Program-made: the position numbers and the translations under genes | NCBI RefSeq assembly: GCF_900289145.1 | Contig: NZ_OKQO01000008.1 | Location: 120,937 to 184,936 of the forward strand | DNA: 64,000 nucleotides | Reading direction: 5' to 3' | DNA from: Neobittarella massiliensis (ex Bilen et al. 2018) | GTDB lineage: Bacteria; Bacillota; Clostridia; Oscillospirales; Ruminococcaceae | Part shown: positions 8,593-17,890 of the stretch, in pieces | Layout: each line of letters begins with the position of its first letter | How positions within the stretch are numbered: position 1 is the first letter of the stretch | The notes under the pieces: generated by a model | The model's database searches: none | Told to the model about the DNA's origin: nothing | What the model saw: the letters and a program-made list of their open reading frames with translations, nothing else

Positions 8593-8621
8593 TTGCCTTT
8601 TTGCTCATTTACCAGTATAAT
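8593..8621 (+). promoter_or_regulatory. Promoter upstream of the large c-di-GMP gene
   Basis: TTGCCT (8593-8598), 17-bp spacer, perfect TATAAT (8616-8621), about 145 bp before the start of the PAS-GGDEF-EAL gene. The rest of the 430-bp divergent intergenic region holds no other clear element. Confidence 0.6.
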
Positions 8622-8765
8622 CATAAATAGGTAAAACGTACAGAATACGCGCTGCACATCGCGCCAGTAAGGGCTGTTATGCGGCAATTTGCGCCCAGCT
8701 ACAGCGCCCGGTCACAGCGGTGACGGCACTGCGGCCAACAGAGTCGGGATAAAGGAGACAGTGCG

Positions 8766-11700
8766 ATGAGCGGCCAACAGTATAAAACGCCGGATGGGCG
8801 GGGCCAAAAGGTATATTTCAGCGAGCGGTTAAGCAGCGCACTGCACCAGCAGGCCAGGCAGGAATGTATGGCCTTTTTAACCGAAAACCTGCCCGGTGGG
8901 ATGATGGGCGGCTACATAGAGCCGGGCTTTCCGCTGTATTTTATCAATCAGCCCATGCTCGATTATCTGGGTTATAGTGACGCCGACGAATTTGCCGAAG
9001 ATATCGGCGGTCTGGTGCTCGGCTGTATGCACCCCGACGACCGCCAGCGGGTCGACCGCGAGGTAGACAGCGCTATGGCCGCCGGCAGCAGCTACGAAGT
9101 GGCCTACCGCATGCGCAAAAAAGACGGCTCCTATATGTGGGTGTACGACCGGGGCATGCGCACCCAGTCGCCCGACGGGCAGGCGGTCATTGTCAGTGTG
9201 TGTCTGGATATCACGGGCCAAATCGAGGCCGAGCAGGAGCTGCAGGCTATTGCCCAGGGAGATCTGGGCGGTGTGTTCAGCGCCCAGCTGGACGCGGGCT
9301 TTACCGTCCAGTACGCCAACGACCACTACTTTGCCATCCACGGCTATACCCGCCAGCAGATGCACGACGAGCTGGGCGATCGGGCGGCGCAGCTGGTCTG
9401 CCCTGAAGACATGCCGCGCCTGAGCCGGCAGATCGAAGAGGTCATCGCCGGCGGCGGCGGCCGGGTCAGCAGCGAGTACCGGGTGCGTTGCCGCGACGGC
9501 AGTGTGCGCTGGCTGCACGTCAGCGCCGCTGTCAGCCACGACCCTACTGCCAGCAAGATCAGCGGTCTCGTCATCGACATCACCACCGAAAAAGAGGTCC
9601 AGCAGCAGCTGGTCTACAGTGAGCAGCGCTACCGCATCGCCCTGAAACAGACCGGCATCAACGTGTGGGAGTACGATATTGCCCGCCGCGAGCTGATACT
9701 GGATAAGGAGTACGCCGACCGAAATGGGCTGGACACGGTCATTCCCGACATCCCCCAACGGCTGCTGGATATCGGCTATATCCCCGCCACCAGCGCCGAC
9801 GCGCTGTGTGAGCTGTACCGCAGCATCCATCGGGGTGATCCCACTGCCCACTGCACGCTGGAGGTCCGTGCCGCCGACGGCAGCTACCAGTGGGAAAAGG
9901 TCCACTACACCACCCTGTTTGACGACCGGGGCCAGCCGGTGCGGGCCGTGGCGGTATCTGAAAATGTCACCGCCCAAAAAGAGGCCGAGTACCGGGTGAT
10001 GCAGGAGGAACAGCTGCGGCAGATGCTCTCGGTCGACACTTTGGCTGTGGGCCAGGTGGATCTGACGGCCGGCATCATCAGTCAGCTGTGGCTCAAGGGC
10101 CGCCCCGGCAGCTGGGAAGGGGCTGGATACGAGAATTTTCTTGACCAGCTCGTCGCCATGATGTCTGGCCGCACCTATCAAAAGCAGTGCCGCGAGCAGA
10201 TGGACCGCAAAAATCTGCTGGCGCTGTACCGCCGCGGCCAGCGGCAGATGACGTTTGAGTACCGGGGCCAAAACGGCGAGGGGCAGATCCACTGGATCGC
10301 CGCCACGCTCACTTTATCGCCCGACCCCGCCACCGGTCACGTGCACATGACCGGTTATATCCGCGATATCGACGAGCGCAAAAAGACCGAGCTGGCCCTC
10401 AAAGAGCGGGTAGAGCGCGATGTGATCACCGGTATCTACAACAAGCAGACCGCGCGCCTGATGATCGAGGAGACGCTGAAAAACAGCACGCCCCGCTCGC
10501 TGTGTGCGCTGCTGATGATCGATCTGGACAACTTTAAACAGGTAAACGACACCTATGGCCACCTGTATGGCGACTACGTGCTGGGCGAGGTGGGCAAGCT
10601 GCTGCAGTCGACCTTTGCCGCCGGCAGCATCGTCGGGCGCTTTGGCGGCGACGAGTTCATAGTGCTGCTCACCGGCGTCACCGACCGCCAGCGGGTGGTC
10701 GATCAGGTGCAGGACTTTTGCCAGCAGGTGGCGGGCTTTTATCTGGCCGGCAACCGCCGGCTGCAGGTCTCCTGCTCGGTGGGGGTGGCCTTTGCGCTGC
10801 AGATGGGCAGCGACTTCGAGCGCCTTTACGACCAGGCGGATATCGCCCTCTACCGGGCCAAGGCGCAGGGCAAAAACCGCTGTGCCGTGTACAGCTCCCA
10901 AATGCAGGCCCAAAAGCGCTCTCTGCAAGAGATCGCCGGCGAATGTGTGGCCAAAGAACAGCTGCACCAGAGCTGCCTGATGGATGTGATAGACGACCCC
11001 ATGTACGTCATCGATACTCAGAACTACGAGCTCCTGTACATGAACCCGGCGGCCAGGCGGGCTTTTTGTGCGCCAGAGGAGGGCTTTGCCGGAAAGAAGT
11101 GTTACCAGCTAATCCAAGGCTTTTCGCGCCCCTGCATCTTCTGTAAAAACCACATCCCCACCGCCGAATATTTCCAGCTGTGGAAAAATCAAAACGCCAA
11201 AAATGGCCGCCGCTATCTGCTGCGCGACAAGTTGGTGGTGTGGGGCGGCCGACCTGCCCGCATGGAGATCGCCACCGATCTGACCGGCAGCGAGGACACG
11301 CTTTCAGGCGAAAATGGTGCCGATCAGGTGCTGCTGCACTGCGTGAGCGCGCTGCTGGCCGCCAAAGACGATACAGAGGCGCTGGCTGCCGTCACCGGTG
11401 CAGTGCGCCGCTTTTACGGCGCTGACCGCGCCTACGTCACCACCATAGATAAAGACGGCGGCTGGACCGTGTCCCATCAAGACCACCGCGAAGGCGCCGA
11501 GCCGGTGTCCCCAAAAGGTATGGCAGACATAAGCAGCAACTACACCGACTGGGTGCAGCGCTCTTTTACCGGGCGGGAGGTCATCGCCGTCAAAGGCGTA
11601 CAGGCCCTGGCTGAACGCGTGCCCGAGGCTAAAAATATGCTGCTGCGCGGGGTGCAGACGGTATACTGTGCAGCTATGGTACAGCACGAGCAGATCACCG

Positions 11701-13076
11701 GCCACCTGGTGGTCGAAAATCCGCGCCAACACCTGGGCGACAGTGACCTGCTGGGCTCACTGTCCTACTTTTTGACGGGGGAACTGGTCCGCCGCCACCT
11801 TTTGGAGAAGCAGCGCTATCTGGCCGTACACGACGAGCTGACCGGCCTGCGCAACCGCACCAGCTTTATCAAGTACCTGCGCGGCTTTAAGCCCGATGCT
11901 GTCTCCTCGCTGGGGGTGCTCACCGCCGATATCGACGGGCTGTCGCTGCTCAACCAGAAGTTGGGCTACGACCGCGGCGATCAGGCCGTACAGGAGGTGG
12001 GCGACCTGCTGTGCACAGTGTTCAGCGCCGACCGCGCCTACCGCCTTGCGGGCGACGAATTTTTAGTGCTGTGTCAAGATGTCACCTACCAGCACTTTAT
12101 GGAGATGACCTACGAGACGCAGTACCGCGCCGCCGGTCTCAAAGACTGCCCGGTGTACATGGGCTTTAGCTGGGCCGATGCCGATATCGATATCGCCCGC
12201 ATGATACGCCATGCCGACGAGATGCTGGCGGTGCAAAAAGAGCAGGGCAAACGCGATGGAAATTCGCTCGATCAAAAGCGCCGCTTTCGCGCCCAGGTGC
12301 GCCGCGACGTGGAAAACGGCCTGCAGCAGGGGCGGTTCACCGTCTACCTGCAGCCCAAGGCCTGTTTGCGCACCGGGGCTATTGCCGGGGCCGAGGCGCT
12401 GGTGCGCTGCTTTGACGACCGGCAAAAGCTCATAGCGCCCGCCCAATTTATCCCTCATCTGGAGCGCGAGAACCTGGTGGCCCTGATCGACTTTTTTGTG
12501 CTCGAACAGGTGTGCCGCATACTGCGCGACTGGGAGCGGGCGGGCTACCGGCTGTTCCCCATATCGCTCAACTTTTCCCGCTCGACTGTACTGGAGCAAG
12601 AGCTGGTAGAACACATCGACCGGGTGTGCGACACCTATGGCGTTGCCCACCACCTCATCGAGATCGAGATCACCGAGAGCATGGGCGAGCTGGAGCGCCG
12701 CACGCTCACCGATATCGGCGAGCGCATCCGCGCCGGTGGGTACCGGCTGTCACTCGACGACTTCGGCGCCCAGTACAGCAACATCTACCTGCTCTCCAGC
12801 CTGCCGCTCGATGCCCTCAAGCTCGACAAGAGCGTCATAAGCGACCTCTACGCCAGCCAGAGCGCGCAGGCCATCGTGCAAAACCTGGTCGACCTGTGCA
12901 AAAAATTGGGGGTACAGAGCGTGGCGGAAGGTGTGGAAACGGTACAACAGCAGCAGATATTGGCGGCCATGGGCTGTGACTTTGTGCAGGGGTACTATTA
13001 CAATAAGCCCATCCCAGTACCTGATTTCGTCGCCAAATACATGCAGGGCCCCGCCCCGCTGCCGGCACAGCAGTGA
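8766..13076 (+). CDS. Multi-sensor cyclic-di-GMP enzyme: PAS(x4)-GGDEF-PAS-GAF-GGDEF-EAL
   Basis: The 1436-aa soluble protein has four PAS/PAC modules (about residues 30-150, 155-275, 285-405, 415-540). A diguanylate cyclase domain follows with intact GGDEF (about 627) and no RxxD inhibitory site in the usual place. Next come a fifth PAS with a C-x-x-C (RPCIFCKN, about 800), a GAF-like segment (850-1010), a second GGDEF domain with AGDEF (about 1094), and a C-terminal EAL phosphodiesterase. The EAL domain keeps EAL (1207), N-F-S, EITES, DDFG, KLDKS and EGVET residues, so it should be active. Synthesis and degradation of c-di-GMP in one protein suggest a signal-switched bifunctional enzyme; no membrane helix is seen. 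Start has AAAGGAGA. Confidence 0.93.
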   Translation: MSGQQYKTPDGRGQKVYFSERLSSALHQQARQECMAFLTENLPGGMMGGYIEPGFPLYFINQPMLDYLGYSDADEFAEDIGGLVLGCMHPDDRQRVDREVDSAMAAGSSYEVAYRMRKKDGSYMWVYDRGMRTQSPDGQAVIVSVCLDITGQIEAEQELQAIAQGDLGGVFSAQLDAGFTVQYANDHYFAIHGYTRQQMHDELGDRAAQLVCPEDMPRLSRQIEEVIAGGGGRVSSEYRVRCRDGSVRWLHVSAAVSHDPTASKISGLVIDITTEKEVQQQLVYSEQRYRIALKQTGINVWEYDIARRELILDKEYADRNGLDTVIPDIPQRLLDIGYIPATSADALCELYRSIHRGDPTAHCTLEVRAADGSYQWEKVHYTTLFDDRGQPVRAVAVSENVTAQKEAEYRVMQEEQLRQMLSVDTLAVGQVDLTAGIISQLWLKGRPGSWEGAGYENFLDQLVAMMSGRTYQKQCREQMDRKNLLALYRRGQRQMTFEYRGQNGEGQIHWIAATLTLSPDPATGHVHMTGYIRDIDERKKTELALKERVERDVITGIYNKQTARLMIEETLKNSTPRSLCALLMIDLDNFKQVNDTYGHLYGDYVLGEVGKLLQSTFAAGSIVGRFGGDEFIVLLTGVTDRQRVVDQVQDFCQQVAGFYLAGNRRLQVSCSVGVAFALQMGSDFERLYDQADIALYRAKAQGKNRCAVYSSQMQAQKRSLQEIAGECVAKEQLHQSCLMDVIDDPMYVIDTQNYELLYMNPAARRAFCAPEEGFAGKKCYQLIQGFSRPCIFCKNHIPTAEYFQLWKNQNAKNGRRYLLRDKLVVWGGRPARMEIATDLTGSEDTLSGENGADQVLLHCVSALLAAKDDTEALAAVTGAVRRFYGADRAYVTTIDKDGGWTVSHQDHREGAEPVSPKGMADISSNYTDWVQRSFTGREVIAVKGVQALAERVPEAKNMLLRGVQTVYCAAMVQHEQITGHLVVENPRQHLGDSDLLGSLSYFLTGELVRRHLLEKQRYLAVHDELTGLRNRTSFIKYLRGFKPDAVSSLGVLTADIDGLSLLNQKLGYDRGDQAVQEVGDLLCTVFSADRAYRLAGDEFLVLCQDVTYQHFMEMTYETQYRAAGLKDCPVYMGFSWADADIDIARMIRHADEMLAVQKEQGKRDGNSLDQKRRFRAQVRRDVENGLQQGRFTVYLQPKACLRTGAIAGAEALVRCFDDRQKLIAPAQFIPHLERENLVALIDFFVLEQVCRILRDWERAGYRLFPISLNFSRSTVLEQELVEHIDRVCDTYGVAHHLIEIEITESMGELERRTLTDIGERIRAGGYRLSLDDFGAQYSNIYLLSSLPLDALKLDKSVISDLYASQSAQAIVQNLVDLCKKLGVQSVAEGVETVQQQQILAAMGCDFVQGYYYNKPIPVPDFVAKYMQGPAPLPAQQ

Positions 13077-13105
13077 CCGCGGGCAGACCGCAAAATCGTT
13101 GTTGA

Positions 13106-13142
13106 GAAGCGCTGCCGGATCATCCCGGCGGCGCTTTCTTTA
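13106..13142 (+). terminator. Intrinsic terminator
   Basis: AAGCGCTGCCGG pairs with CCGGCGGCGCTT, followed by TCTTTAT, just after the large PAS-GGDEF-EAL gene. Confidence 0.75.
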
Positions 13143-13267
13143 TAAAATACCCACCTGGCCGGCACCTGTGCCCGGCCCCGGCCTTCATTTATTTGGTTAC
13201 CCCGCCGCCCAGCCGCCCATACTCTAAACAAGAGGCGCTGGTGCGCAGACGGTGAGGAGGCGGTAAA

Positions 13268-14674
13268 GTGGATCGTGGAGCGGTGGTGCTCTGGTGGGCG
13301 CTGGCAGCAGCGGCGCTGACCGGTACATTGCTGGTGCTGTGGATATCGCGGCAGCGCGCCCGGCGGCAGGCGGAGGCACTGGCCTTCGAAGACCCGGTCA
13401 CCGGCGGCGACAGCGCGGCCAAATTTGCCCTGTTGTGCCGGCACTTGGTGTTTCGTGCGCCGCCGGGCAGCTACGTGCTGATCTCACTGCACATCGATGA
13501 TTTTGACTTGATCGACGAGTTCCTGGGCAGCTTGCAGGGCGACAGAGTGCTGCGCCAGCTATACGACTGTCTGCACGCACAGCTCGAGCCGGGCGAGCTG
13601 TGCGCCCGGGCGGCGGGGGAGCACTTTCAGCTGTTGCTGCACTGGCGGGGGATGGGGGCGCTGCACGCTCGCCTGGCGCGCGCTGCTATACGGCTCGGCA
13701 GCGGCACCCCCAGCTGGCACCCCCCCTGGCCGCTGTCGCTCAGCGCCGGCGCCTATCCGCTGGGCGATCTGCGCTGCGGGGTGGTCACCGCGCAGGACCG
13801 TGCCGCTGCTGCCTGCCGCGCCGCAGCCAAACTGCCCCGTACGGCAGATAGCTGCCGCTGTGCGCTGTATGCGCCACAGGATCTGGCGCAGGCGCTGGCG
13901 CGCAAGCAAAAACTCGACCGGGCTGCTGCAGCTCTGGCAGCGGGGGAGTTTCGGGTGTATCTGCAACCCAAAGCCGACCTGCAGACCGGAAAGATCTGTG
14001 GGGCCGAGGCACTGGTGCGCTGGCAGTTGGGAGAAAAGCTGCTGCCGCCGAGCGACTTTATCGAGCTGTTTGAGCGCAGCGGTTTTATTGCCCAACTGGA
14101 CCGCTGGGTGTTTTGCCGGGTCTGCGCGCTGCTGTGCAGCTGGCGACAAAACGGATGGCCGCTCTTGCCGATATCGGTCAATCTCTCGCGGCGCCAGCTG
14201 ACCGAACCCGATTTTTTGCAGCCCTACCTGCAGATGCTGCAGCGCAGCGGGCTGCAGCCGAGCTGTACACAGATCGAGCTTACCGAGACTGCCGCCCAGG
14301 ATATGGACGCGCTGTGTCGCGCCGCCGCCGCGATCCGGCAGGCCGGTCTGGGTCTGGCTATCGACGACTTTGGCGCCGGCTACTCCTCGCTGGCATCGCT
14401 GCGCCGGTTGCCGGCAGACACACTCAAGCTCGACCGGGCCTTTTTTGTGGGCGGCGACCATCGGCGGGGCGAGCAGGTGGCCCACTGGGCCGTACAACTG
14501 GCGGCCCAACTGGGCATGTCCACCGTGGCCGAAGGGGTAGACACGGCCGCACAGGCCCGCAAACTGCGCGGTTGGGGCTGTACCGAGCTGCAGAGCTACC
14601 TGCTCTCGCCGCCGGTACCGCCGCCGGTCTTTGAGCAGATGGCCTTTACCGCCCCTAGGAAGCTGGTGCTGTGA
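13268..14674 (+). CDS. Membrane-anchored GGDEF(degenerate)-EAL phosphodiesterase
   Basis: This 468-aa protein starts at a GTG preceded by GAGGAGG. An N-terminal membrane helix (about residues 6-26) is followed by a degenerate GGDEF domain in which the signature reads AGEHF, so cyclase activity is unlikely. The EAL domain (about 215-455) is intact by motif: GAEALVRW, VNLSRRQL, IELTET, DDFGAGYSSL, KLDRAFF, AEGVDT and a late LQSY Gln. It should hydrolyse c-di-GMP at the membrane. It lies 190 bp behind the other c-di-GMP gene with a terminator between them, so they are neighbours but probably separate transcripts. Confidence 0.9.
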   Translation: MDRGAVVLWWALAAAALTGTLLVLWISRQRARRQAEALAFEDPVTGGDSAAKFALLCRHLVFRAPPGSYVLISLHIDDFDLIDEFLGSLQGDRVLRQLYDCLHAQLEPGELCARAAGEHFQLLLHWRGMGALHARLARAAIRLGSGTPSWHPPWPLSLSAGAYPLGDLRCGVVTAQDRAAAACRAAAKLPRTADSCRCALYAPQDLAQALARKQKLDRAAAALAAGEFRVYLQPKADLQTGKICGAEALVRWQLGEKLLPPSDFIELFERSGFIAQLDRWVFCRVCALLCSWRQNGWPLLPISVNLSRRQLTEPDFLQPYLQMLQRSGLQPSCTQIELTETAAQDMDALCRAAAAIRQAGLGLAIDDFGAGYSSLASLRRLPADTLKLDRAFFVGGDHRRGEQVAHWAVQLAAQLGMSTVAEGVDTAAQARKLRGWGCTELQSYLLSPPVPPPVFEQMAFTAPRKLVL

Positions 14675-14689
14675 GCAAAAGAGATATCG

Positions 14690-14720
14690 CCCGTCCCGCG
14701 CTAGCGGGACGGGCTTTTTT
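14690..14720 (+). terminator. Intrinsic terminator
   Basis: Stem CCCGTCCCGC with GCGGGACGGG, loop GCTA overlap, followed by CTTTTTTG, 16 bp after the GGDEF-EAL stop. Confidence 0.9.
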
Positions 14721-14750
14721 GTGTGGCCGCTTTCATACCGCCGCCGATAC

Positions 14751-14759
14751 TGGTATAAT
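14751..14759 (+). promoter_or_regulatory. Extended -10 promoter for ytaF
   Basis: TGGTATAAT is a perfect extended -10 element; the -35 (TTTCAT, 17 bp upstream) is poor. It would give a leader of about 225 nt before ytaF. Confidence 0.6.
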
Positions 14760-14765
14760 CGGTAT

Positions 14766-14992
14766 GGGCGCCGTACAGCGGGGCAAAACGTCGGGGACAT
14801 TTTGCCCCGCCGGCGCATAGGATAGCAGGTACGGCCGCGGTATGGTTCTGGCCGCACCGGCAGCCCAGCCGCTGTCAGCTGCAAAAATGGGGGCTTATCC
14901 CTTACTACTTTCTGGGCCGTCGTACCGGCCCCGGCGCGCAGCAGTGCCCGGTTGCGCCCACCCGAGATTTGGGCATGGGGAGGAATTCGTCC
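14766..14992 (+). promoter_or_regulatory. Long structured 5' leader of ytaF
   Basis: The leader holds a strong 10-bp hairpin CGGGGCAAAA (14779-14788) / TTTTGCCCCG (14800-14809) soon after the expected transcription start, then GC-rich sequence up to the ribosome binding site GGGGAGGA (14977-14984). No poly-U tract follows the hairpin. It does not match the yybP-ykoY manganese riboswitch as I know it. Function unknown. Confidence 0.4.
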
Positions 14993-15625
14993 TTGATCAT
15001 TCAAATTCTCTTGTTTTCGGTCTCTATCTGTACCGATGCTTTTGTGGCCAGTCTGGCCTATGGTGCGGGCGGTATCCGCATCCCGCTGCGTTCGGCGGCG
15101 GTCATAGGCGGGGTGGGCAGCTGCGTGCTGGGGGTGGCGGTGGCTGGCTCCGGGCTCATCGCCCGCATTTTGCCGCCGGGCGTTCCGGCGGCGCTGGGGG
15201 CGATTTTGCTGCTGCTCATCGGTGCGGTCACCCTGTGCGAGAGCACCGTAAAGCGCTATCTCGAAAAGCGGCAGCAAAAAAAACGGCTGCAATTTAAGCT
15301 GGCCGGCATCCAGTTCATGTTGGAAGTCTACCTCGACGAGACGCGGGCTGACCGCGATCAGTCCAAGGCGCTCAGCGCCAAAGAGGCGCTGTATCTGGCG
15401 GCGGCTCTGTCGGTCGATTCGCTGGGGGCCGGGTTGGGGCTGGGACTTTTATCGGTGCCGCTGCTGCCGCTGATGGGCGCCGCCTTTTTACTGGGCTGCG
15501 CCGCCGTACTGGGCGGCCACTGGCTGGGCGGCCGGGTGCAGAAGATCAGTGGGCGCGACCTGTCGTGGCTCAGCGGCGCTATCCTCATCCTGCTGGGGGC
15601 GCTGCGCCTGCTGGCCTGGGCTTAG
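14993..15625 (+). CDS. ytaF: YtaF/MntP-related sporulation-associated membrane protein
   Basis: The 210-aa polytopic membrane protein has two symmetrical halves with conserved acidic membrane residues (SICTDAFVASLAYGAGGI and SVDSLGAGLGLGLL), typical of the DUF204 MntP/YtaF family, separated by a charged cytoplasmic loop (KRYLEKRQQKKRLQFK). MntP members export Mn2+; YtaF members are associated with sporulation, and the central insert favours YtaF. TTG 14993 is the preferred start because GGGGAGGA lies 8 nt upstream; the in-frame ATG codons at 14969 and 14975 precede or overlap that ribosome binding site. Confidence 0.85.
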   Translation: MIIQILLFSVSICTDAFVASLAYGAGGIRIPLRSAAVIGGVGSCVLGVAVAGSGLIARILPPGVPAALGAILLLLIGAVTLCESTVKRYLEKRQQKKRLQFKLAGIQFMLEVYLDETRADRDQSKALSAKEALYLAAALSVDSLGAGLGLGLLSVPLLPLMGAAFLLGCAAVLGGHWLGGRVQKISGRDLSWLSGAILILLGALRLLAWA

Positions 15626-15783
15626 AGCCTGCCTGCGGTAACACAAAACATGTGCGCCGAAAAAACAGCGGTAGACCGGTGCTTTTTTAGGGCATTGTGC
15701 CAGCTGGCCGGGTCTCATATTGTACATATTGCGAAAGTTCATAAAATTGTAAACTTTTATTGCTGTCCTTTTTAGGGGATATT

Positions 15784-15792
15784 TGCTATAGT
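15784..15792 (+). promoter_or_regulatory. Extended -10 promoter and leader hairpin before the LtaS-like gene
   Basis: TGCTATAGT (extended -10) lies about 90 bp before the gene. A perfect 9-bp hairpin, GGGGACCTG/CAGGTCCCC with loop TAC (15807-15827), would form at the very 5' end of the transcript. Confidence 0.5.
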
Positions 15793-15883
15793 AGAATAGC
15801 CGTATGGGGGACCTGTACCAGGTCCCCGTCGGTATTTTCACCCGCCCCGCGCCGGGGCAACTGATCAAAATAAAAAGGAAACG

Positions 15884-17728
15884 GTGCGCATATTGAAACG
15901 AGTCAGGAAGTATCTGCGGCGCTTTCAAAACGCCCGAAAACAAAATACCACCCGGCACCGGCGGGCAGGCATGGTCTTGCTGGCCTTGTTCCCGCTGTTT
16001 GCAGTGCTGATAACCGAGTGCAATCAGGCCCAACACCTGGGCGATTTTATCGACTTTGTGGTGCAGCGGCCCGGCATTTTGGCGTTCGATGTGCTGCTGG
16101 TATCGCTCTTTTTCTGGGGCTTTACCCTGCTGGTGCGCCGCGGCTGGATATCGGTATTTCTCACCGCCGGTACGCTGTATGCCTTCTCCTGCGTAGAGTT
16201 TTTTAAGTGCTCCACCAGCGGCACCCATTTTTTGCTCTCCGACCTGGTGATGACCGCCAACGCCTCCGACATCGCCAAGTTCGCCTATATCAAGATCACC
16301 TGGCCGCTGGCGCTGTGCCTGTTGGCAGTGCTGCTCTATTTCGGGGCCGTATTTTGGCTCAATCCCAAGATCGGCGGTCGCTGGTACGTGAGCGCGGGGG
16401 TCGGGGCGGTCATGTTGGGTCTGTTCGTGGGTTTCTTTTTCATGTCGGGGGTCAATACCGCCATCCTGCGCACCTTCGGGGTGGATGTCGAGACCTCCTA
16501 TAACACCTTTAAGACCAACGAGAAATTTGCCCACAACCAGATGATCGCCAATGTGGTCGAGAATGCCGTCTCTAAAGCGCCGGGCAAAAAAGAGCGCGCC
16601 GGCGACTACGAGACCTACGACGTACAGCCGCAGGACGTCTCCTCCTACAAACAGAGCGCGGGGGACTTCGTCCGCCCCAACGTCATTATGATCATGAACG
16701 AGTCGTTTGCCGATTTCCGCATCTTTGAGCAGCTGGGCATCTCTGATGAGGTGTACCAGAATTTCGACCGTATCGGCAGCGAGGGATATAAAGGCACGAC
16801 TGTGGTGCCCACCTTTGGCGGCTTTACCGTCAAGACCGAGTTCGAGCTCAATTTTGGCCTGCCCATGCGCGGCCTCAAAGACGAGCCCACCCCGCAAAAA
16901 CTGCTCAAGGACCGCGAGCAGGATACCTTTGCCTATTTTTATAAAGATCTGGGGTACGAGACCAGCTATATCCACCCCTTCAGCGCCACTTTTTACGGCC
17001 GTAACCAGACCTATTCCCGCTTCGGCTACGACAACCTGGTGTTCGAGGGCGACTTTACCGTCCCCACCTACGACTATAACGCCTACATAGACGACGACGT
17101 GGTGTACACCCAGATCGAGCGCATGCTGCGCGAGCAGGATAAGCCCGCCTATATCTACACCACCACCATGCAAAACCACCAGCCCTACAAGTTCCCCGAG
17201 ACCGGCATGACCGAGCTGGAGTACTACCTGAGTGAAGTGCAGCACTCCGACCAGGCGCTGGGCCGCTTTATCGAGAGTATCAAAAAACTCGATGAACCCA
17301 CCATCGTCTTTTTTGTGGGCGACCACTTCCCATTTTTCTCGGCCGAAGACGATCTGTATGAGTCGCTGGGTATCAGCAGCGAAAACTGCGCTAAACTCTA
17401 TCAGCAGAGCTATTTGGTATGGGCCAACTACGATGCCGACCTGAACGTCATCCCCCAAAAGCCCATTTCGGCTTTTTACATCCCCTATGTGCTGGCCGAC
17501 GTGATACACGCCCCGCTAGACCCGGTGCGCAGCGCGGTGTTGGGCCTGATGCAGACCACGCCGGTATACTCGTATAACGCCAGCCAGCCGGTCCCCGAGA
17601 ACCAGTACCTGAATATGCTCACCTACGATATCGTCGAGGGCGACCAGCGGCTCACCGCCACGCCCCGCCACCGGGAGACCGAGCAAAAAGAAAAGACCCA
17701 GCAAGAAACCGATGACGACGACAGCTAG
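15884..17728 (+). CDS. LTA synthase-family membrane sulfatase/phosphoglycerol transferase
   Basis: The 614-aa protein has about five N-terminal membrane helices (residues 28-195) and an extracellular alkaline-phosphatase-superfamily domain. Catalytic-type motifs are present: IMIMNESFADF with the metal-binding Glu, GGFTVKTEFELN with the candidate nucleophile Thr, TTMQNHQPY and FVGDHFPFF. LtaS-family enzymes polymerise or transfer glycerol phosphate from phosphatidylglycerol to glycolipid or glycan acceptors outside the membrane. The C-terminus is a hydrophilic Glu/Asp-rich tail. The start is GTG 15884 behind AAAAAGGA. LTA polymerase, LTA primase-like or sugar-modifying roles cannot be separated from sequence alone. 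Confidence 0.85.
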   Translation: MRILKRVRKYLRRFQNARKQNTTRHRRAGMVLLALFPLFAVLITECNQAQHLGDFIDFVVQRPGILAFDVLLVSLFFWGFTLLVRRGWISVFLTAGTLYAFSCVEFFKCSTSGTHFLLSDLVMTANASDIAKFAYIKITWPLALCLLAVLLYFGAVFWLNPKIGGRWYVSAGVGAVMLGLFVGFFFMSGVNTAILRTFGVDVETSYNTFKTNEKFAHNQMIANVVENAVSKAPGKKERAGDYETYDVQPQDVSSYKQSAGDFVRPNVIMIMNESFADFRIFEQLGISDEVYQNFDRIGSEGYKGTTVVPTFGGFTVKTEFELNFGLPMRGLKDEPTPQKLLKDREQDTFAYFYKDLGYETSYIHPFSATFYGRNQTYSRFGYDNLVFEGDFTVPTYDYNAYIDDDVVYTQIERMLREQDKPAYIYTTTMQNHQPYKFPETGMTELEYYLSEVQHSDQALGRFIESIKKLDEPTIVFFVGDHFPFFSAEDDLYESLGISSENCAKLYQQSYLVWANYDADLNVIPQKPISAFYIPYVLADVIHAPLDPVRSAVLGLMQTTPVYSYNASQPVPENQYLNMLTYDIVEGDQRLTATPRHRETEQKEKTQQETDDDDS

Positions 17729-17746
17729 GGAATATCACCTGTACCG

Positions 17747-17777
17747 AAAAAGAGCGCCCATAGGGGCGCTCTTTTTA
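17747..17777 (+). terminator. Intrinsic terminator
   Basis: AAAAAGAGCGCCC pairs with GGGCGCTCTTTTT around loop ATAG, 18 bp after the LtaS-like stop. Confidence 0.9.
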
Positions 17778-17890
17778 ATGCGCGATGTTGGGGACCCGCC
17801 GCAAACACCCGGCGGTCCGGTCTTTTGGTACCGGCAGGGCTCCGCTTTATCTGCCCCTGCCAAATACTGCAAAACAGCACACGGCACAGG

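Noticed and set aside
14766..14992. yybP-ykoY manganese riboswitch upstream of ytaF
   Set aside because: The conserved loop sequences known for that motif are not visible; kept as an unassigned structured leader.
15488..17509. Long minus-strand open frame (673 codons) opposite the LtaS-like gene
   Set aside because: Antisense shadow in GC-rich coding DNA; the plus-strand gene has family motifs, start signals and terminator.
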